This document shows positions 35,281 through 46,482 of a stretch of DNA of 64,000 bases, piece by piece. The notes beneath the pieces were generated by a model. That model saw only the letters and a list, made by a program, of their open reading frames with translations. It ran no database searches and had not been told where the DNA came from. The stretch's first letter is position 1. Each line of letters begins with the position of its first letter. The stretch spans positions 45,389,598-45,453,597 of the forward strand of contig CM043962.1 in NCBI GenBank assembly GCA_014529385.2, given 5' to 3'. The stretch is from Adiantum capillus-veneris. Lineage: Eukaryota; Streptophyta; Polypodiopsida; Polypodiales; Pteridaceae. Made by a program: the position numbers and the translations under genes.

Positions 35281-37679
35281 ATGCACTTACGTTCTGGGCG
35301 GGTGCTAGAACACGAGCATATTGAGGGTGCCTCTGTTCATACGGACACCCATTACCCGTCCACGATAGGCTCTAGACCCTCAGCGGGGACACAAGGTAGC
35401 ACCACCCAAGACCCTAAAATAGCCGCTAGTGATTCCTCCTCCGACTCAGAAATCATGGAAGCATACCCTACCCAAAACACTGAGAGAGAAGGCCATGCAC
35501 CTCCCGAAGCTCCACAGCCTAGTACTAGTATGTTTAGCCGTTTCATGGAAACATTAGGTAGAGCTGCTCGCTCGGAACCTGATGCAAATGAAGCACACGA
35601 AGGGGGTGGGGAAGTGGACTCTCCTTTCCCATCGCACGTGGACCCCACACCCCCAAAGAGTGTCCATGTGGATATCCTACCAACTTCTTACCAAGACGGC
35701 CCTGTTGAGCTGCCTCCTTCAGAAGTTCCCTCTAGAGTACCGTTGGTGACAAGTAAAACCACGGGGAGCAACATTGCTTCTACCTCACAAGAAACCGTTA
35801 ACACGTCGACTCTAGAAGGATTGTTCATTAATGATCATTGGACATACGACCTCCACACTGAGGTGTTGACGGATCTACACTCTGGCCACGCCTACCATGT
35901 AGGATGGATAGAGATTGTACAATCCCCCTCTAGTGCCACGAGCCTCGAAGATCAACAAAAAATGATCTGTAATGTTATCCATGGCATTATTCAATCAGAA
36001 AGGCAAAAGCGAGGGGTAAATATACTCTCAACTAGCCCCATGAGATTTCTGGATACGAGCAAGGCTCAACAACCTACTCTATCACAAATGGAGACTCCTC
36101 TAATGAGTCCCATGGACCCATCTTACGTCATTTCACCTGGGGTCTCTATGCAATCTGAGCCTCCGAGCGACAACTTTAGCTTCCCTAACTTGGCTCAACC
36201 CTCTATTAAGGAAAACACAGTGCTCACTCCAGGGATAAGCCTGACAGAGAATGTACCGATGACATCTACGGTTAGCGCAGTTCCACTACCTAGTGTCGTA
36301 ATACCTAATATGGGGCCTCGACCATATGTGCCTCTAGACCCTTATGCACACATGGCCCCCACACCTCCAATTGTACCACTTGCTTATGCTCCTCGAGTGC
36401 CGCTCCCTAGCCCTTATCGGAGTGGACCTATGCCCGGTTATGTTCCATATCCTGCATCATCCACACATATGCCAAGACCGGTAGCCGTCCCTCTCCCACA
36501 TATGATTCCAAGAGTACCTCCACCGCCCTGCCTCCTCACATAGGTGACTTGGCAGCGTTTGCTCAAACCATAGGTCGATCTATCACGGAAAATATGTGTC
36601 ATGCATCTGATAGAGAGCCTAGAAGTAAGGCAATACAAATTTCCAAACTCACGCAAAAATTCAATGGGGACGAAGATGCTAGAAAACACATTGAAGTGTT
36701 TGAACAAGTATGTGATTCCTTAGGGGAACGCAACGAACTACATAAGTGCAATGCCTTAAGCTTGACATTAAGTGGGAAGGCTGGAGATTGGTATAGAACC
36801 CTAAGGGTGGACGAGAAAACAATCTACCCTACCCTTCGAAGGTTGTTTCTAAAGGAGTACATACGAGAAGGTGTGCTTTGGGGTGTAGCATCTCAGCTAC
36901 AGAAGGCCGAATGTAAGGAAGGAGAGTCAGTAAGGGACTTCATTAGTCGTCTAAAGCACTTAAACTCTCGCTGCCCTGTAAATGAGCCCTTCAACAATAA
37001 CCAACTGCTTGATCGATTCATTCGAGGGTTGAGGAATGAAGGAATCTATAATGGACTAGTGATTAGAGGTATCACAACCTGGGAAGATGTCACTGCCAAT
37101 GCAATCCAATTAGAGGACAACTTGATGATAGCAGGCATGAGGGTGTCTACTGACATGAGATCCACTAGCTCACAAGCCATTGAGTATGAACCCATGACTG
37201 CAAAGCCCATTGCCAATGAGCCAAAGGTATTTGAGACATTCTTGATAGACCTCACCAAGGCAATCCAAGAGTCTCTTAAGGATAATCGACCCCCTCAAAA
37301 TAGTCACATGTATCCAAGAAGGGAGCAACAATGGTGTTCCATTTGCTTAGGTCCACATAGCACTAGTGAGTGCCCTACGTTTAGAGTAAACTTTAAAGGA
37401 ACTTGCAATGCATGTGGTAGGTATGGTCACCAAGCTAAGGATTGTTTAATGATCAAACGTATGATGGAAAATAGACCACCTGTAGCCTGGACGGATGCGC
37501 CTCGAGCTCCTGTATTGATGCCTGCTCCACCTGTTGAGCAACTATCGCAACACATGGTCCCTAGATCTCAAAATATTGTACAAGCTACACCGCTACCACC
37601 TCCTGTGCTAGGACCGCAGCCCCCGCATCCAAGAGTCGCCCCTATGAACCAAGTGGGTTGCTTATGTAGATGGCTGTGA
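35281..37679 (+). pseudogene. gag: Gypsy-1 gag (two frames)
   Basis: First frame 35281-36543 (420 aa, MHLRSGRVLEHEH): a Pro/Ser/Thr-rich, acidic N-terminal region. It ends in PPPCLLT at a stop; the neighbouring frame continues the sense as HIGDLAAFAQTIGRS, so a one-base indel in a C-rich spot (~36525) separates them. Second frame 36549-37679 (376 aa): capsid domain with LSGKAGDWYRTLRV, YPTLRRLFLKEYI and SVRDFISRLKHLNSRCP. Two knuckles follow: CSICLGPHSTSEC (C-X2-C-X3-H-X4-C) and CNACGRYGHQAKDC (C-X2-C-X4-H-X4-C). A second shift near 37650 leads to the next frame. Confidence 0.8.
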
Positions 37680-37719
37680 GGAGGAAATAGACACTAGTAT
37701 TGCCTACGGACTTGATACA

Positions 37720-38529
37720 TTGGAAGAGTGTCCTATATACTACATGGAAGATTGTTGGGGGCAAGTCAAGCCGGTTTATCAAGCTACTGCTCTCGCATCC
37801 AGAGGTCAAAATATCAACACCCAGGCTAGGAGGCCACCTCTTCAATGCTACGAGTGTGGTGGACCACATCGGGCAGCGGAGTGCCCTATTAGGCTGCAAA
37901 AGAATGCTGCACAGATGCAAATGAATCAAGGGAGCACGTCTGCAATGCCAATACTCACATGTAATCGTTGTGGCATAGATCACTTGATTGCCCAATGTCC
38001 CTTTAACCCAAATGCGCCTAAAATCACACCCCTAAATTTGGTCGAAATTGCTAGTGTGACATCGCCAATACCACCCATCGCACCCGCTTATGCGATTACA
38101 CGGTCCATGCTTCAAGGGCCAGGCCATATCCTCGAAGAGAGAGATACCGCATCAGTTATCCAAGCAAAGAAAAAGAAGACACGAAGGAAGAGGTCGCAGA
38201 ATACGGGAAATTCAAAGCCAAGTTCCAAAACAAACATAGGAACAGGAGATGACCCTGTGTATATGAATGACCTCGAGGATGATTCAGATTCAATCGAGAC
38301 AATGGAAACTAGAACCAATACCACAAAGGGAAAGACCGACAAAGAAAACCGTAACATGGAACCAAATGAAAACCGAATAAGAGAAAACCATAAAGAGCCT
38401 CTGAAAACACCACAAGTGTTTCCAAATCCAATCCAAGACCCCCAAGATAAACCGCAGGGGCAAAAAGGGAAGAATCGTAAAAAGAAGATTGGGACATACC
38501 CAAACCCAGTAGACGAGATTGAGCAGTGA
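37720..38529 (+). pseudogene. gag: Gypsy-1 gag C-terminus with two more zinc knuckles
   Basis: 269 aa continuing gag in a new frame. CYECGGPHRAAEC and CNRCGIDHLIAQC are both C-X2-C-X3-H-X4-C, one residue shorter than the retroviral knuckle. The C-terminal third is Lys/Arg- and Asp/Asn-rich (KKKKTRRKRSQ, TDKENRNMEPNENR). With the previous frame the element encodes four knuckles, three of them of the short type. Confidence 0.75.
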
Positions 38530-39627
38530 AACATCTAAGAGGTTTAGTGGAGGAGACTCAAAGGAAACTAGAACCAGAACCCATGCATGTCAAAATTCAT
38601 GACACAGTGTTTCCCACGCAAGTTCATCCACCCCACATGAACCATAGACCGTTAGCCATATCTAGTATCATCCAAGAAGGGAGTGAGGACGGGACATCAG
38701 AAAGTGAGCATACACCTTTCTTGTTGGAAAGGATGTTTAACGAAGGAATACCTGATCCCATTGAGGAATATGAGATTCCATCCTCACCAGTTCCTAGTCA
38801 AGGACCTACACCCTGCAAAACCAATGAATGTTGCCAAACTAGTGGACTTCATGTCTTCTGAGGTCCGAACCACGATCATAGCAAAGCTGTATGGAGATCC
38901 TGAGTTATTCCTTGCACTTCGAGCATTCCTTAACGGAGAGCTACGAACGGGATTACCGCAGTTTGCGCAACCAAATAGGCCTGACTCAATTATGATTGAT
39001 GAGGAAAATCATGTGCAATCACTTGACTTAGATGGACACGAGTCTGTGATCGAGGTACCCATTAACGAATTAGGGCAGTATTTTGAAGGCGACGAGTCTA
39101 ATGCGACCCTACCCATCACTACCAAGGGATTAACTATAAAGGGAATTCTTGATGGTGGTGCGGGAGTTAGCATCGTTACAAAAGATTGTTGGGAATCCAT
39201 GGGAAAACCCCGCCTCAGTGTTACTAACATTGTGGTAAAGATGGCAAATGGTACCATAGCCAAACCTATGGGGATGCTCAAGGATCTTAAGATCAAAGTT
39301 CTAGGACACAAGGTACGACATACGTTCATTGTAATGGATTTCTCTAAACACCTTATGTCATATGAAATGATTTTAGGACGACCATTCATGAGGGAAGCAC
39401 AAATGGTTCATGATTGGTCTAAAAATCATGTCTATTTGCAATTCCAAGACTCTGTCCTTAGAGTGGATTTGGTGACTGGTAAGGTACACCCCTTAGGGAG
39501 TAAAACCATTATTGATCATCGCTCTGACACCACAGTTCACTCGGCCCCACTACAATATTGTTACACTTGTAAGAAGGATACAGACATTGCCAAGATTCTC
39601 CTTACATGGATGTGTTACCGGGTATGA
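38526..39627 (+). pseudogene. pol: Gypsy-1 protease region
   Basis: Two overlapping frames, 38526-38861 and 38683-39627, joined by a shift at ~38815 (PSSPVPSQGPTP). The second holds a retropepsin: KGILDGGAGVSIVTKDCW (active-site D-G-G-A), VVKMANGTIAKPMG, EMILGRPFM. It ends at 39627 and overlaps the next frame by ~20 bases (-1 relation), which could be a programmed shift or an indel. Confidence 0.8.
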
Positions 39628-42600
39628 CGGAATCAGACAACGTAGACTGGGTACACCTAGCTGCAACCATAGATACTTGGGGAAATAGAGGAACCACTTG
39701 GGTCACACCAGAGGGGGAAGAGGTACCACAAATTGCACCTCTGAACATGATAAGTGCCATACATGCATCTTCTAAGGGCAAGGCAATTGTGGACCAATCT
39801 GACAGTGACACCGATAGCTCAATAGAAGACTTTGACCAACACGACTTGGACACTGACTCCCAGAGTGAAACGGATTCTGAATCTCATGAATTAGAGAGTG
39901 GAGCAAGTTCAGAGTCAAAACATTCGGAAGGACTGAGCACATCAACCGATGATAGCTCCCCCGAGAGTGAAGAGGACACCAACGAGGACTCCTTTAGTGA
40001 GCCATATCTAAATGCAAATCAAAAGCAGGTCTCAAATAAGAAAAAGAAAAACCTTAAGAGGCGTCGATGTCGAGCCAATGTACGTGCTAGGATAAAAAAG
40101 AAGAGATCCTCAGCAGAATGGCTCAGTTATATAGGGGCATGTGATGCTCATCGAAAATTGGTAGACAATTGGGGTGAATATCTCCAAAATGTTATGTGGT
40201 GTAGACCACGAACCCATGACATAGCCCAATTAGAGATCATAGACAAGCCAAAGTTGAGCCGCACTGCAAGGAGGCGTCAAAACCAAGAGTTAGCTCGACA
40301 ACACAAGAAAGCAAAAATGGAAGCACAAACCAAAGCACAACCAGAATCCACAGACTTGCATCCTGCACCAGAACATTTCAAATCTTACACCACAGGGGAA
40401 GCAAAGGTTGTGTACACAAAAGCCCAAAGAATACCTATCGATGGGAATAATGGAATCTATGATGGTCCGGCAATAGTTAAAGAAATAGAATTAGCTGACC
40501 CCGATAAAGAATCAAAACCTGTTTTTATTGCCCAAGACCTCACAGAAGTTGAAGAGGCGGTCCTCAAAGAGCTTCTCAAGGAATTCAAGGACGTATTCGC
40601 TTGGACATACCATGATATGAAAGGTGTTCCACCTTCTGTGGTCCAACATACAATCCTTATGATTAGCACTGCAAAGCCCGTACAACAAAGACCCTACCCG
40701 ATGAATCCTAAGTACGCAAAGATCATTCAAGAAGAACTAGAAAAGCTTATCAAATGTAGGTTCATATATCCTATTGAACACTCTGAATGGGTGTCTCCAA
40801 TAGTTATAGTGCCAAAAAAGAATGGGAAACTTAGGGTGTGCGTGGACCTCAAAAAAGTTAATGCAGCTACTAGAAGAGACCATTACCCCCTACCATATTC
40901 CGAACATGTACTCGAAAGAGTTGCAGGCAAGGAAGCTTATAGCTTTCTTGATGGGTACTCAGGCTACAACCAAATCACGATAGCGCTAGAGGACCAAGCT
41001 AAAACTGCCTTCATCATAGAATTTGGCGTGTTTGCATTTCGTGTGATGGCTTTTGGCTTAACAAATGCCCCTGCTACATTCCAACGATTAATAAACACTG
41101 CTTTTAAAGAATATTTGAGAGAGTTTTGTGAAGCTTTCTTAGACGACCTTTGTGTTTACTCTTCTTGGAAAGAACATCTATCATGTTTGCGGAAGGTGTT
41201 TGAAAAGTGTAGGTTATATCGTATCTCATTGAACCCGTTCAAATGCCAATTTTGGGTCAAGCATGGAGTTATTTTAGGGCATATAGTATCCAAGAATGGT
41301 ATCTCAACCGATGAGAGCAAAATTAAAGTGATTCTAGAGTTACCACCACCAACCAATTACAAGGGAGTTCAAAGGTTCATGGGACACGTGGGTTATTATC
41401 GACGGTTTATTTTATTTTTCGCTGAGATAGCACGTCCTTTGTACAAGCTTCTCATTGAATTTAAATGGACTGAAGAGTGTGACCAGGCCTATGAACAATT
41501 GAAGAAAACACTAGCAAGTGCTCCGATTTTAAGGACACCTAACTGGGATGTCATTTTCCATGTGCATATTGATGCATCAAGCTTTGCTGTTGGGTGTGTT
41601 CTCACTCAACCAGGAGAACATAAATTGGACTATCCCATTAGCTTTGCAAGCCGTCAATTGAACGATGCTGAAAGGAACTACACCACTACAGAGCGAGAAG
41701 GTTTGGCAATGGTTTATGCAGTAAAGAAATTTCTTTACTACCTTCTGGGAAACAAGTTTGTATTTTATGTGGACCATCAAGCGTTGCTGTATCTGGTAAA
41801 CAAGCCATGCTCCACAGGAAGAATCACACGATGGTTGTTAATTCTTCTGGAGTTTGATTTCACGATTGTAGTGAGACCCGGTAAAAGGCATGTCATGGCT
41901 GATCATTTGTCTCGCATACCCAATTGTGAATCCCCTACAGGAGTTGATGATGAATTACCCGATTCTTCCCTATTCATAGTTGAGACTATGCCTGAATGGA
42001 GTAAGAACATTGCTAACTTTTTAGTTAATGGTTTTCCACCCAAGGAACTTCGTAAAGATATCGCTCGAAGGCTAGTAAAAGAATGTGAACCCTATTGTTT
42101 GATTGCCGGAACTCTGTATAGATTAGGCAAGGATGATATTCTTAGGCGTTGTGCCCGCGAGGATGAATATTTGTATATCTTGCAAGAAGCACATATGGGC
42201 ATAGCAGGAGGACATTTTTCAGGAGACCTGACTGCTAGAAAGGTGCTGCAATCAGGCTATTGGTGGCCAACTTTATTTAAGGATGCATCACTTTTTGCAA
42301 AAGGGTGTGATGAGTGCCAACGTTACAAGACCACACAGCGCAAAGACAGAATTCCCTTACATCCTATTAAAGTAACCCAACCATTTGAAAAATGGGGCTT
42401 GGACTTTGTAGGTCCAATTAGTCACGCAGCTCGCAACACTCAATCTCGATATATTCTAGTTGCTACGGACTATGTAACAAAGTGGGCTGAAGCTAAGGCT
42501 TCACAAAAAGCTGACGCAAGGACAACAGCTAAGTTTCTTTTTGAGAACATTATCACAAGATTTGGTTGCCCTTTTGAAATTGTTAGTGATAATGGTACCC

Positions 42601-42869
42601 ATTTTATAAATGAGGTAATAAGAGAGCTTACCACGACCTTTATGATATCCCACCATAAGTCTACACCTTATTACCCGCAAGCTAATGGACAAGCCGAGAG
42701 CACCAACAAGACTCTAATCTCTATTTTAACCAAGACGGTAGAAGCTAATCGCACTGATTGGGATTTGAAGTTGACATCTGCTCTATGGGCTTATCGTACT
42801 GCTTATAAAGTGGCTATTAATTGTACGCCATTCAAAATGGTATACGGCCAAGAAGCGGTTATGCCTTGA
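39606..42869 (+). CDS. pol: Gypsy-1 pol: RT, RNase H, integrase
   Basis: 1087 aa open. Residues 1-270 form an acidic Ser/Asp/Glu-rich and then basic linker (SDSDTDSSIEDFDQHD, KKKKNLKRRRCRA). RT ~340-560: FIYPIEHSEWVSPIVIVPKK, DYHxLP-type HYPLPYSEHV, AFGLTNAPATFQRL and the catalytic FLDDLCVYS. RNase H ~645-770: IDASSFAVGCVLTQ, TTEREGLAMVYAVKKF, VDHQALLYL. Integrase ~840-1087: HHCC zinc site (HMGIAGGHFSGD...CDECQ), LDFVGPI, SDNGTHF and NGQAESTNK give the D,D,E triad. A TGA at 42867 stops it where a Trp codon would continue into the C-terminal domain. Catalytic residues appear intact. Confidence 0.88.
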   Translation: MDVLPGMTESDNVDWVHLAATIDTWGNRGTTWVTPEGEEVPQIAPLNMISAIHASSKGKAIVDQSDSDTDSSIEDFDQHDLDTDSQSETDSESHELESGASSESKHSEGLSTSTDDSSPESEEDTNEDSFSEPYLNANQKQVSNKKKKNLKRRRCRANVRARIKKKRSSAEWLSYIGACDAHRKLVDNWGEYLQNVMWCRPRTHDIAQLEIIDKPKLSRTARRRQNQELARQHKKAKMEAQTKAQPESTDLHPAPEHFKSYTTGEAKVVYTKAQRIPIDGNNGIYDGPAIVKEIELADPDKESKPVFIAQDLTEVEEAVLKELLKEFKDVFAWTYHDMKGVPPSVVQHTILMISTAKPVQQRPYPMNPKYAKIIQEELEKLIKCRFIYPIEHSEWVSPIVIVPKKNGKLRVCVDLKKVNAATRRDHYPLPYSEHVLERVAGKEAYSFLDGYSGYNQITIALEDQAKTAFIIEFGVFAFRVMAFGLTNAPATFQRLINTAFKEYLREFCEAFLDDLCVYSSWKEHLSCLRKVFEKCRLYRISLNPFKCQFWVKHGVILGHIVSKNGISTDESKIKVILELPPPTNYKGVQRFMGHVGYYRRFILFFAEIARPLYKLLIEFKWTEECDQAYEQLKKTLASAPILRTPNWDVIFHVHIDASSFAVGCVLTQPGEHKLDYPISFASRQLNDAERNYTTTEREGLAMVYAVKKFLYYLLGNKFVFYVDHQALLYLVNKPCSTGRITRWLLILLEFDFTIVVRPGKRHVMADHLSRIPNCESPTGVDDELPDSSLFIVETMPEWSKNIANFLVNGFPPKELRKDIARRLVKECEPYCLIAGTLYRLGKDDILRRCAREDEYLYILQEAHMGIAGGHFSGDLTARKVLQSGYWWPTLFKDASLFAKGCDECQRYKTTQRKDRIPLHPIKVTQPFEKWGLDFVGPISHAARNTQSRYILVATDYVTKWAEAKASQKADARTTAKFLFENIITRFGCPFEIVSDNGTHFINEVIRELTTTFMISHHKSTPYYPQANGQAESTNKTLISILTKTVEANRTDWDLKLTSALWAYRTAYKVAINCTPFKMVYGQEAVMP

Positions 42870-43241
42870 GAGTTTGTCATTCCTAGTCTTAGGGTAGCTT
42901 CGCAAGAAGGATGGAATGGTAACCCCTTAACCGAGCGTTTGTATATCTTAGAAAAACTAGACGAAGAGAGACAGTTGGCTGTGCAAAATGCTCTTGTGGA
43001 AAAGGATAGGAGAAAGAAGTGGTTTGATCGCCATGTGAAGGACAAGGACATCAAAGTTGGTGATAAAGTCCTTATGTATGGAGTACGTAAAGAGAAGAAA
43101 AAGTTGAAATATGCTGGTAAAGGACCATATAGAGTATGTGAATTACCCCACAAGGTACCCTTCGTGTGGAAACTCTTGATGGAGTTGAAACCATTGGATT
43201 CCTCAATGGGAGTAAATTCAAAAGATATTATGATCCTTTAA
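42870..43241 (+). pseudogene. pol: Gypsy-1 integrase C-terminal domain
   Basis: In frame after the TGA: EFVIPSLRVASQE, then EERQLAVQNALVEKDRRKKW and GDKVLMYGVRKEKKKLKYAG, which correspond to the integrase C-terminal GPY/F domain (GKGPYRVCELPHK). The frame drifts at ~43160, where the adjacent frame carries ETIGFLNGSKFKRYYD, the usual end of this domain. No chromodomain follows. Confidence 0.8.
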
Positions 43242-44159
43242 GCCAAGAAGAACTACAGGCCATTCATCAAAAGAAGGCCGCCAAGGCACAAACCGAGTTA
43301 AAGAAGATACAAGCTCAAGCTGAGGCTAAGGAGCGACAACAACGTATAAGACAAAAACGAGAGGCTAACCTTGGAGTCACAAATGCATTCCACGTGGAAA
43401 TCGAAGAGGATTGGTTGGACTCTGACACACCTCTACGATACCCTATTGAGATAAATAGTGCCTATGGAAAAGTGCTATATAACGCCTTATTGGACACGGG
43501 TGCTAAATATAATCTGCTATCCTATGGGGTGTGGTGTCAGTTAGGGAAGCCACCTCTATCTGAGAGTATTATCCAAGTCAAGGGTGTCAACAAGAAAAAA
43601 ACTATGGTTTTTGGAATCTGGCACACTTCTGTCAGTTATGACAACGGAAGCCCAAGGATACTATGAAGGAAATGATGAAATCTGGGTGCCCAAACGTAAA
43701 GTGTACTCTTACCTGTCACCTGGCCCATGTAAACCCAATCTTGTGGCTCCAAAACAAATTGAAAATCGCGGAAAGGAAAAAATCATGGAATGTTACACAC
43801 CCGATCTAGAGCTAGTTTGGGTACCAAAGAAAGAACGATTTGTTCCACCTAGCTCAGGAACAGGGAAATCAAATGAAGCTTCTTGCTCTTCATGTAGTTC
43901 CTATACGCAAATAGAAGCTTCGACACAACCTCCACCTACCACTGTACATATCCATACAAGCATGAAAGAGTTTGCACCTCCCGGGGTAAGTTCCCCACCT
44001 ACAACAACGTTGCAAATAAAATCATGGGAGAGTACCTTACCACCCTTGCAACTAGATGAAACGCATAGGGCGGTCGAAAACTATTGGTTAAAACCTTCAC
44101 CCATAACAACTTGGAACAATTGGTTTCAAAAGGTGACGACCTCATTCCAAAAGGTATGA
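43166..44159 (+). pseudogene. Gypsy-1 post-integrase segment with second retropepsin-like motif
   Basis: Frame 43166-43666 continues from integrase through a Lys/Gln/Glu-rich helix (KAQTELKKIQAQAEAKERQQ) into LYNALLDTGAKYNLLS, CQLGKPPLSESIIQVKGV: the LLDTGA...N.LS pattern of an aspartic protease active site with a plausible second strand. A shift near 43590 moves to frame 43584-44159 (191 aa), rich in Pro, Ser and Thr (WVPKKERFVPPSS, TQPPPTTVHIHT). The main protease (38683-39627) is upstream, so this would be a second one. Function unknown; the single motif could be chance or a captured domain. Confidence 0.5.
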
Positions 44160-44430
44160 TCTACCCAAGGAAGGGGGGAGTGTTTGCTAACATCAATCAT
44201 TCACTCACTCCCCTCTCAACCTTCCTCCCTGACCTCTCAATTCCAATCTTAGGGAATGTATATATATAGCCTTATACTCACAAAAAACAAAAATAGTAAA
44301 GAGCAAGAGCGACTAGCAACTAGAGAGCACCCTATCAGATCTTACATATAAGTCCAAATTCACCGTGTCAATTCAAGCAACACACAAAAACAACTCTTAT
44401 GTTTTAAAGGCCTAACCAAATCTATCTGTC
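44160..44430 (+). promoter_or_regulatory. Internal polypurine-like tract and TATA box
   Basis: AAGGAAGGGGGGAGTG (44166-44181) resembles the true polypurine tract at 46071. It is followed at 44258-44268 by TATATATATAG and a ~160-bp leader to the ATG at 44431. This layout could serve a separate transcript for the downstream ORF. Confidence 0.45.
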
Positions 44431-44862
44431 TTGTCAGAAATGGCTACTTCACCAGAGGCATGCACTTCTATTTTTGATGAAAGGTACCCTTTGTCTTTTC
44501 CTCAAGTGTTCTACGTATGCTACCCTATACTTTCTTGCGAATGGGATTTGATAGAGAGCCTTGCATGTGAGAGAAATTTTGAGGAGTTAGAATGGCTGAT
44601 ACGTCTATGGCTAACTAGTGATCCCTACCCAGTAGCGAATGTGTCTCCAATGGCACATGCTTATTCTTTTGCACAAGATGAGTATCCACGCATCGCGAGG
44701 TTCTTGATTAGCATGCTTGCACAAGAGGATGATGAAGAGGAACTAATAGAGACCGAGGAAGACTATGGCCTCATGGACAACGATTTTATTTATCTAGATG
44801 ATGAGGATAGAGGCCTAGCCTTAGGGTGTCCACCCGGTTTATATAATATCCTCTTTCCTTGA
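44431..44862 (+). CDS. Gypsy-1 accessory ORF, 143 aa (unknown)
   Basis: Open, starts MSEMATSPEACTSIFDERYP (an inner Met at residue 4 has the better context). Contains FPQVFYVCYPILSCEWDLIE, LEWLIRLWLTSDPYPVANVS, and a strongly acidic segment (EDDEEELIETEEDYG). It has no signal peptide or clear membrane helix, so it does not look like an envelope protein, and no recognised domain. The absence of stops, while flanking frames are broken, hints at retained function or recent origin. It lies ~1.2 kb before the 3' LTR, the place where Athila-type elements carry an extra ORF. Confidence 0.55.
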   Translation: MSEMATSPEACTSIFDERYPLSFPQVFYVCYPILSCEWDLIESLACERNFEELEWLIRLWLTSDPYPVANVSPMAHAYSFAQDEYPRIARFLISMLAQEDDEEELIETEEDYGLMDNDFIYLDDEDRGLALGCPPGLYNILFP

Positions 44863-46084
44863 TTCTAAAAGGGGTGACAGATAGGTAGGTTAGGGGTCTA
44901 GATTGTGTTTTGAGTTTGTTTTTTAGGAGTTTTAATTTTTCACAGTGACATGCCTCCTAGAGGTATAGTGCCTGTTTTTGGATGTGTTAGGTAGGGCTTA
45001 TATGGATCTCCATCCACATGGCTGAGGACATTTGCTTCAACGAAATGAGCCACTCCATACCTCCAGGTGTACTACTTTCCATGATTCATGTTGGTGGATA
45101 TGTGTAATTGCTAATAATGATTTTTCATTCTTTGTTTGAGTGCAATAGTTATGATTGTTATCTGCCATTATAGATGTATAAATTTGTCTTTGCTTAAGTT
45201 GATTGAATTCTAGTTTAATCTTATGGATGAGCCTGGAGATTAGGAGACCGTGACTTTAGGTTAACTCATTTACTTGACCACTAGGCCTAGCTAATAAAAT
45301 TATCCGAGTATTTGAGACCTTAGGAATGTTTTAGGCAGAGAAAGGCTTGCTCACTCAAACAACAAAAAACACTAGTGCGAATACCAAGGAAATGGAAGCA
45401 AAAAAAAAACATAAGTGCCACAAATGAAAAATCTTACGCTGGAAGAGAAATCCTGGCTTGAATTGGTACTTCACTCACATGTATTGTCTATGGTACTAGA
45501 GCCCTAGAGGTTCCCAGTGTGGGTGCTTTTCCTTGAGAAGCAAAAAACCCCGGACATACAAAATAAGCACACACGTCACATGATTGTGACCCAAAGTAAA
45601 AAAGTATTAAAAAAAATTTAAAATAAATAAATTAAAAGACTTCCATTGAGCTTACAGTTAACATTTCAAGCTTTTGTTTGCAGTTGTGAGAACGAGTTGG
45701 CTAATCAAAGCTGAAAAGCATAATTAGGGAATCTTGCATTTAGATAATCTTCTTAGCTTAGCTAGTACTAGAGTAGTTGTTTTAACCTTAGTCATAGCTA
45801 ACTAATTGATAGACTCACCCATAAGCTCAAAACTCTTGATTAATTAATTTACTCAAAGTGCAATTTATTTGTCCTTAATGGCAGTCTAACATTTCATAAA
45901 TCTTGCATTTACTCATTTCCACATGTACTTTACATTCCCCTCATGATTTATGGAAATATAATTCCGCTTGCTAAAACAGTGACTTTGCCTTGCAGATTCA
46001 AATCTAGATGCTCTACAACATGGACATACCAAGCTTCAACTCAATAGCTTCCGAGGACGGAATCTACATCAAGAAGGGGGGCAA
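44863..46084 (+). other. Gypsy-1 3' untranslated region with polypurine tract
   Basis: About 1.2 kb, A/T-rich, no coding frame. It ends GACGGAATCTACATCAAGAAGGGGGGCAA, the second-strand primer tract directly before TGTTAACC of the LTR (46071-46084). Confidence 0.75.
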
Positions 46085-46387
46085 TGTTAACCCTCGTGGC
46101 TCACGGGCACCCTATCGCCTACGACGGACACTGTAACCGTATTATTTATTTAAGTAGAGTCAGGCACCGGGCTTGTCGGTCCAATAGAGAAAGGTAGAGT
46201 GATCGCCGATGAGAGACGCACTCTAACACGAACATGCTAGGGTTAGTTGGCTAAGCATGGGCGCCCAAGTGTGAATGGGGTGAGCTCACATAAAAGCCAA
46301 TTAAACCTAAAATTGAGTCATTCTCTCATTGTGCAATAGAAGCTGCTCTTGCTCCATCTCCACCTTCTCCTTCACCATCTCCTTGTG

Positions 46388-46482
<95 letters not shown>

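Noticed and set aside
35352-35648. 98-aa minus-strand ORF opposite Gypsy-1 gag
   Set aside because: Low-complexity antisense of a Pro/Ser-rich coding region; no start context or motif.
39600-39630. Programmed -1 frameshift between protease and RT in Gypsy-1
   Set aside because: The frames overlap in a -1 relation, but no convincing slippery heptamer with a pseudoknot was found, and nearby frames carry ordinary indels.
44431-44862. Envelope protein in Gypsy-1
   Set aside because: No signal peptide, no transmembrane helix and a strongly acidic C-terminus; position alone is not enough.
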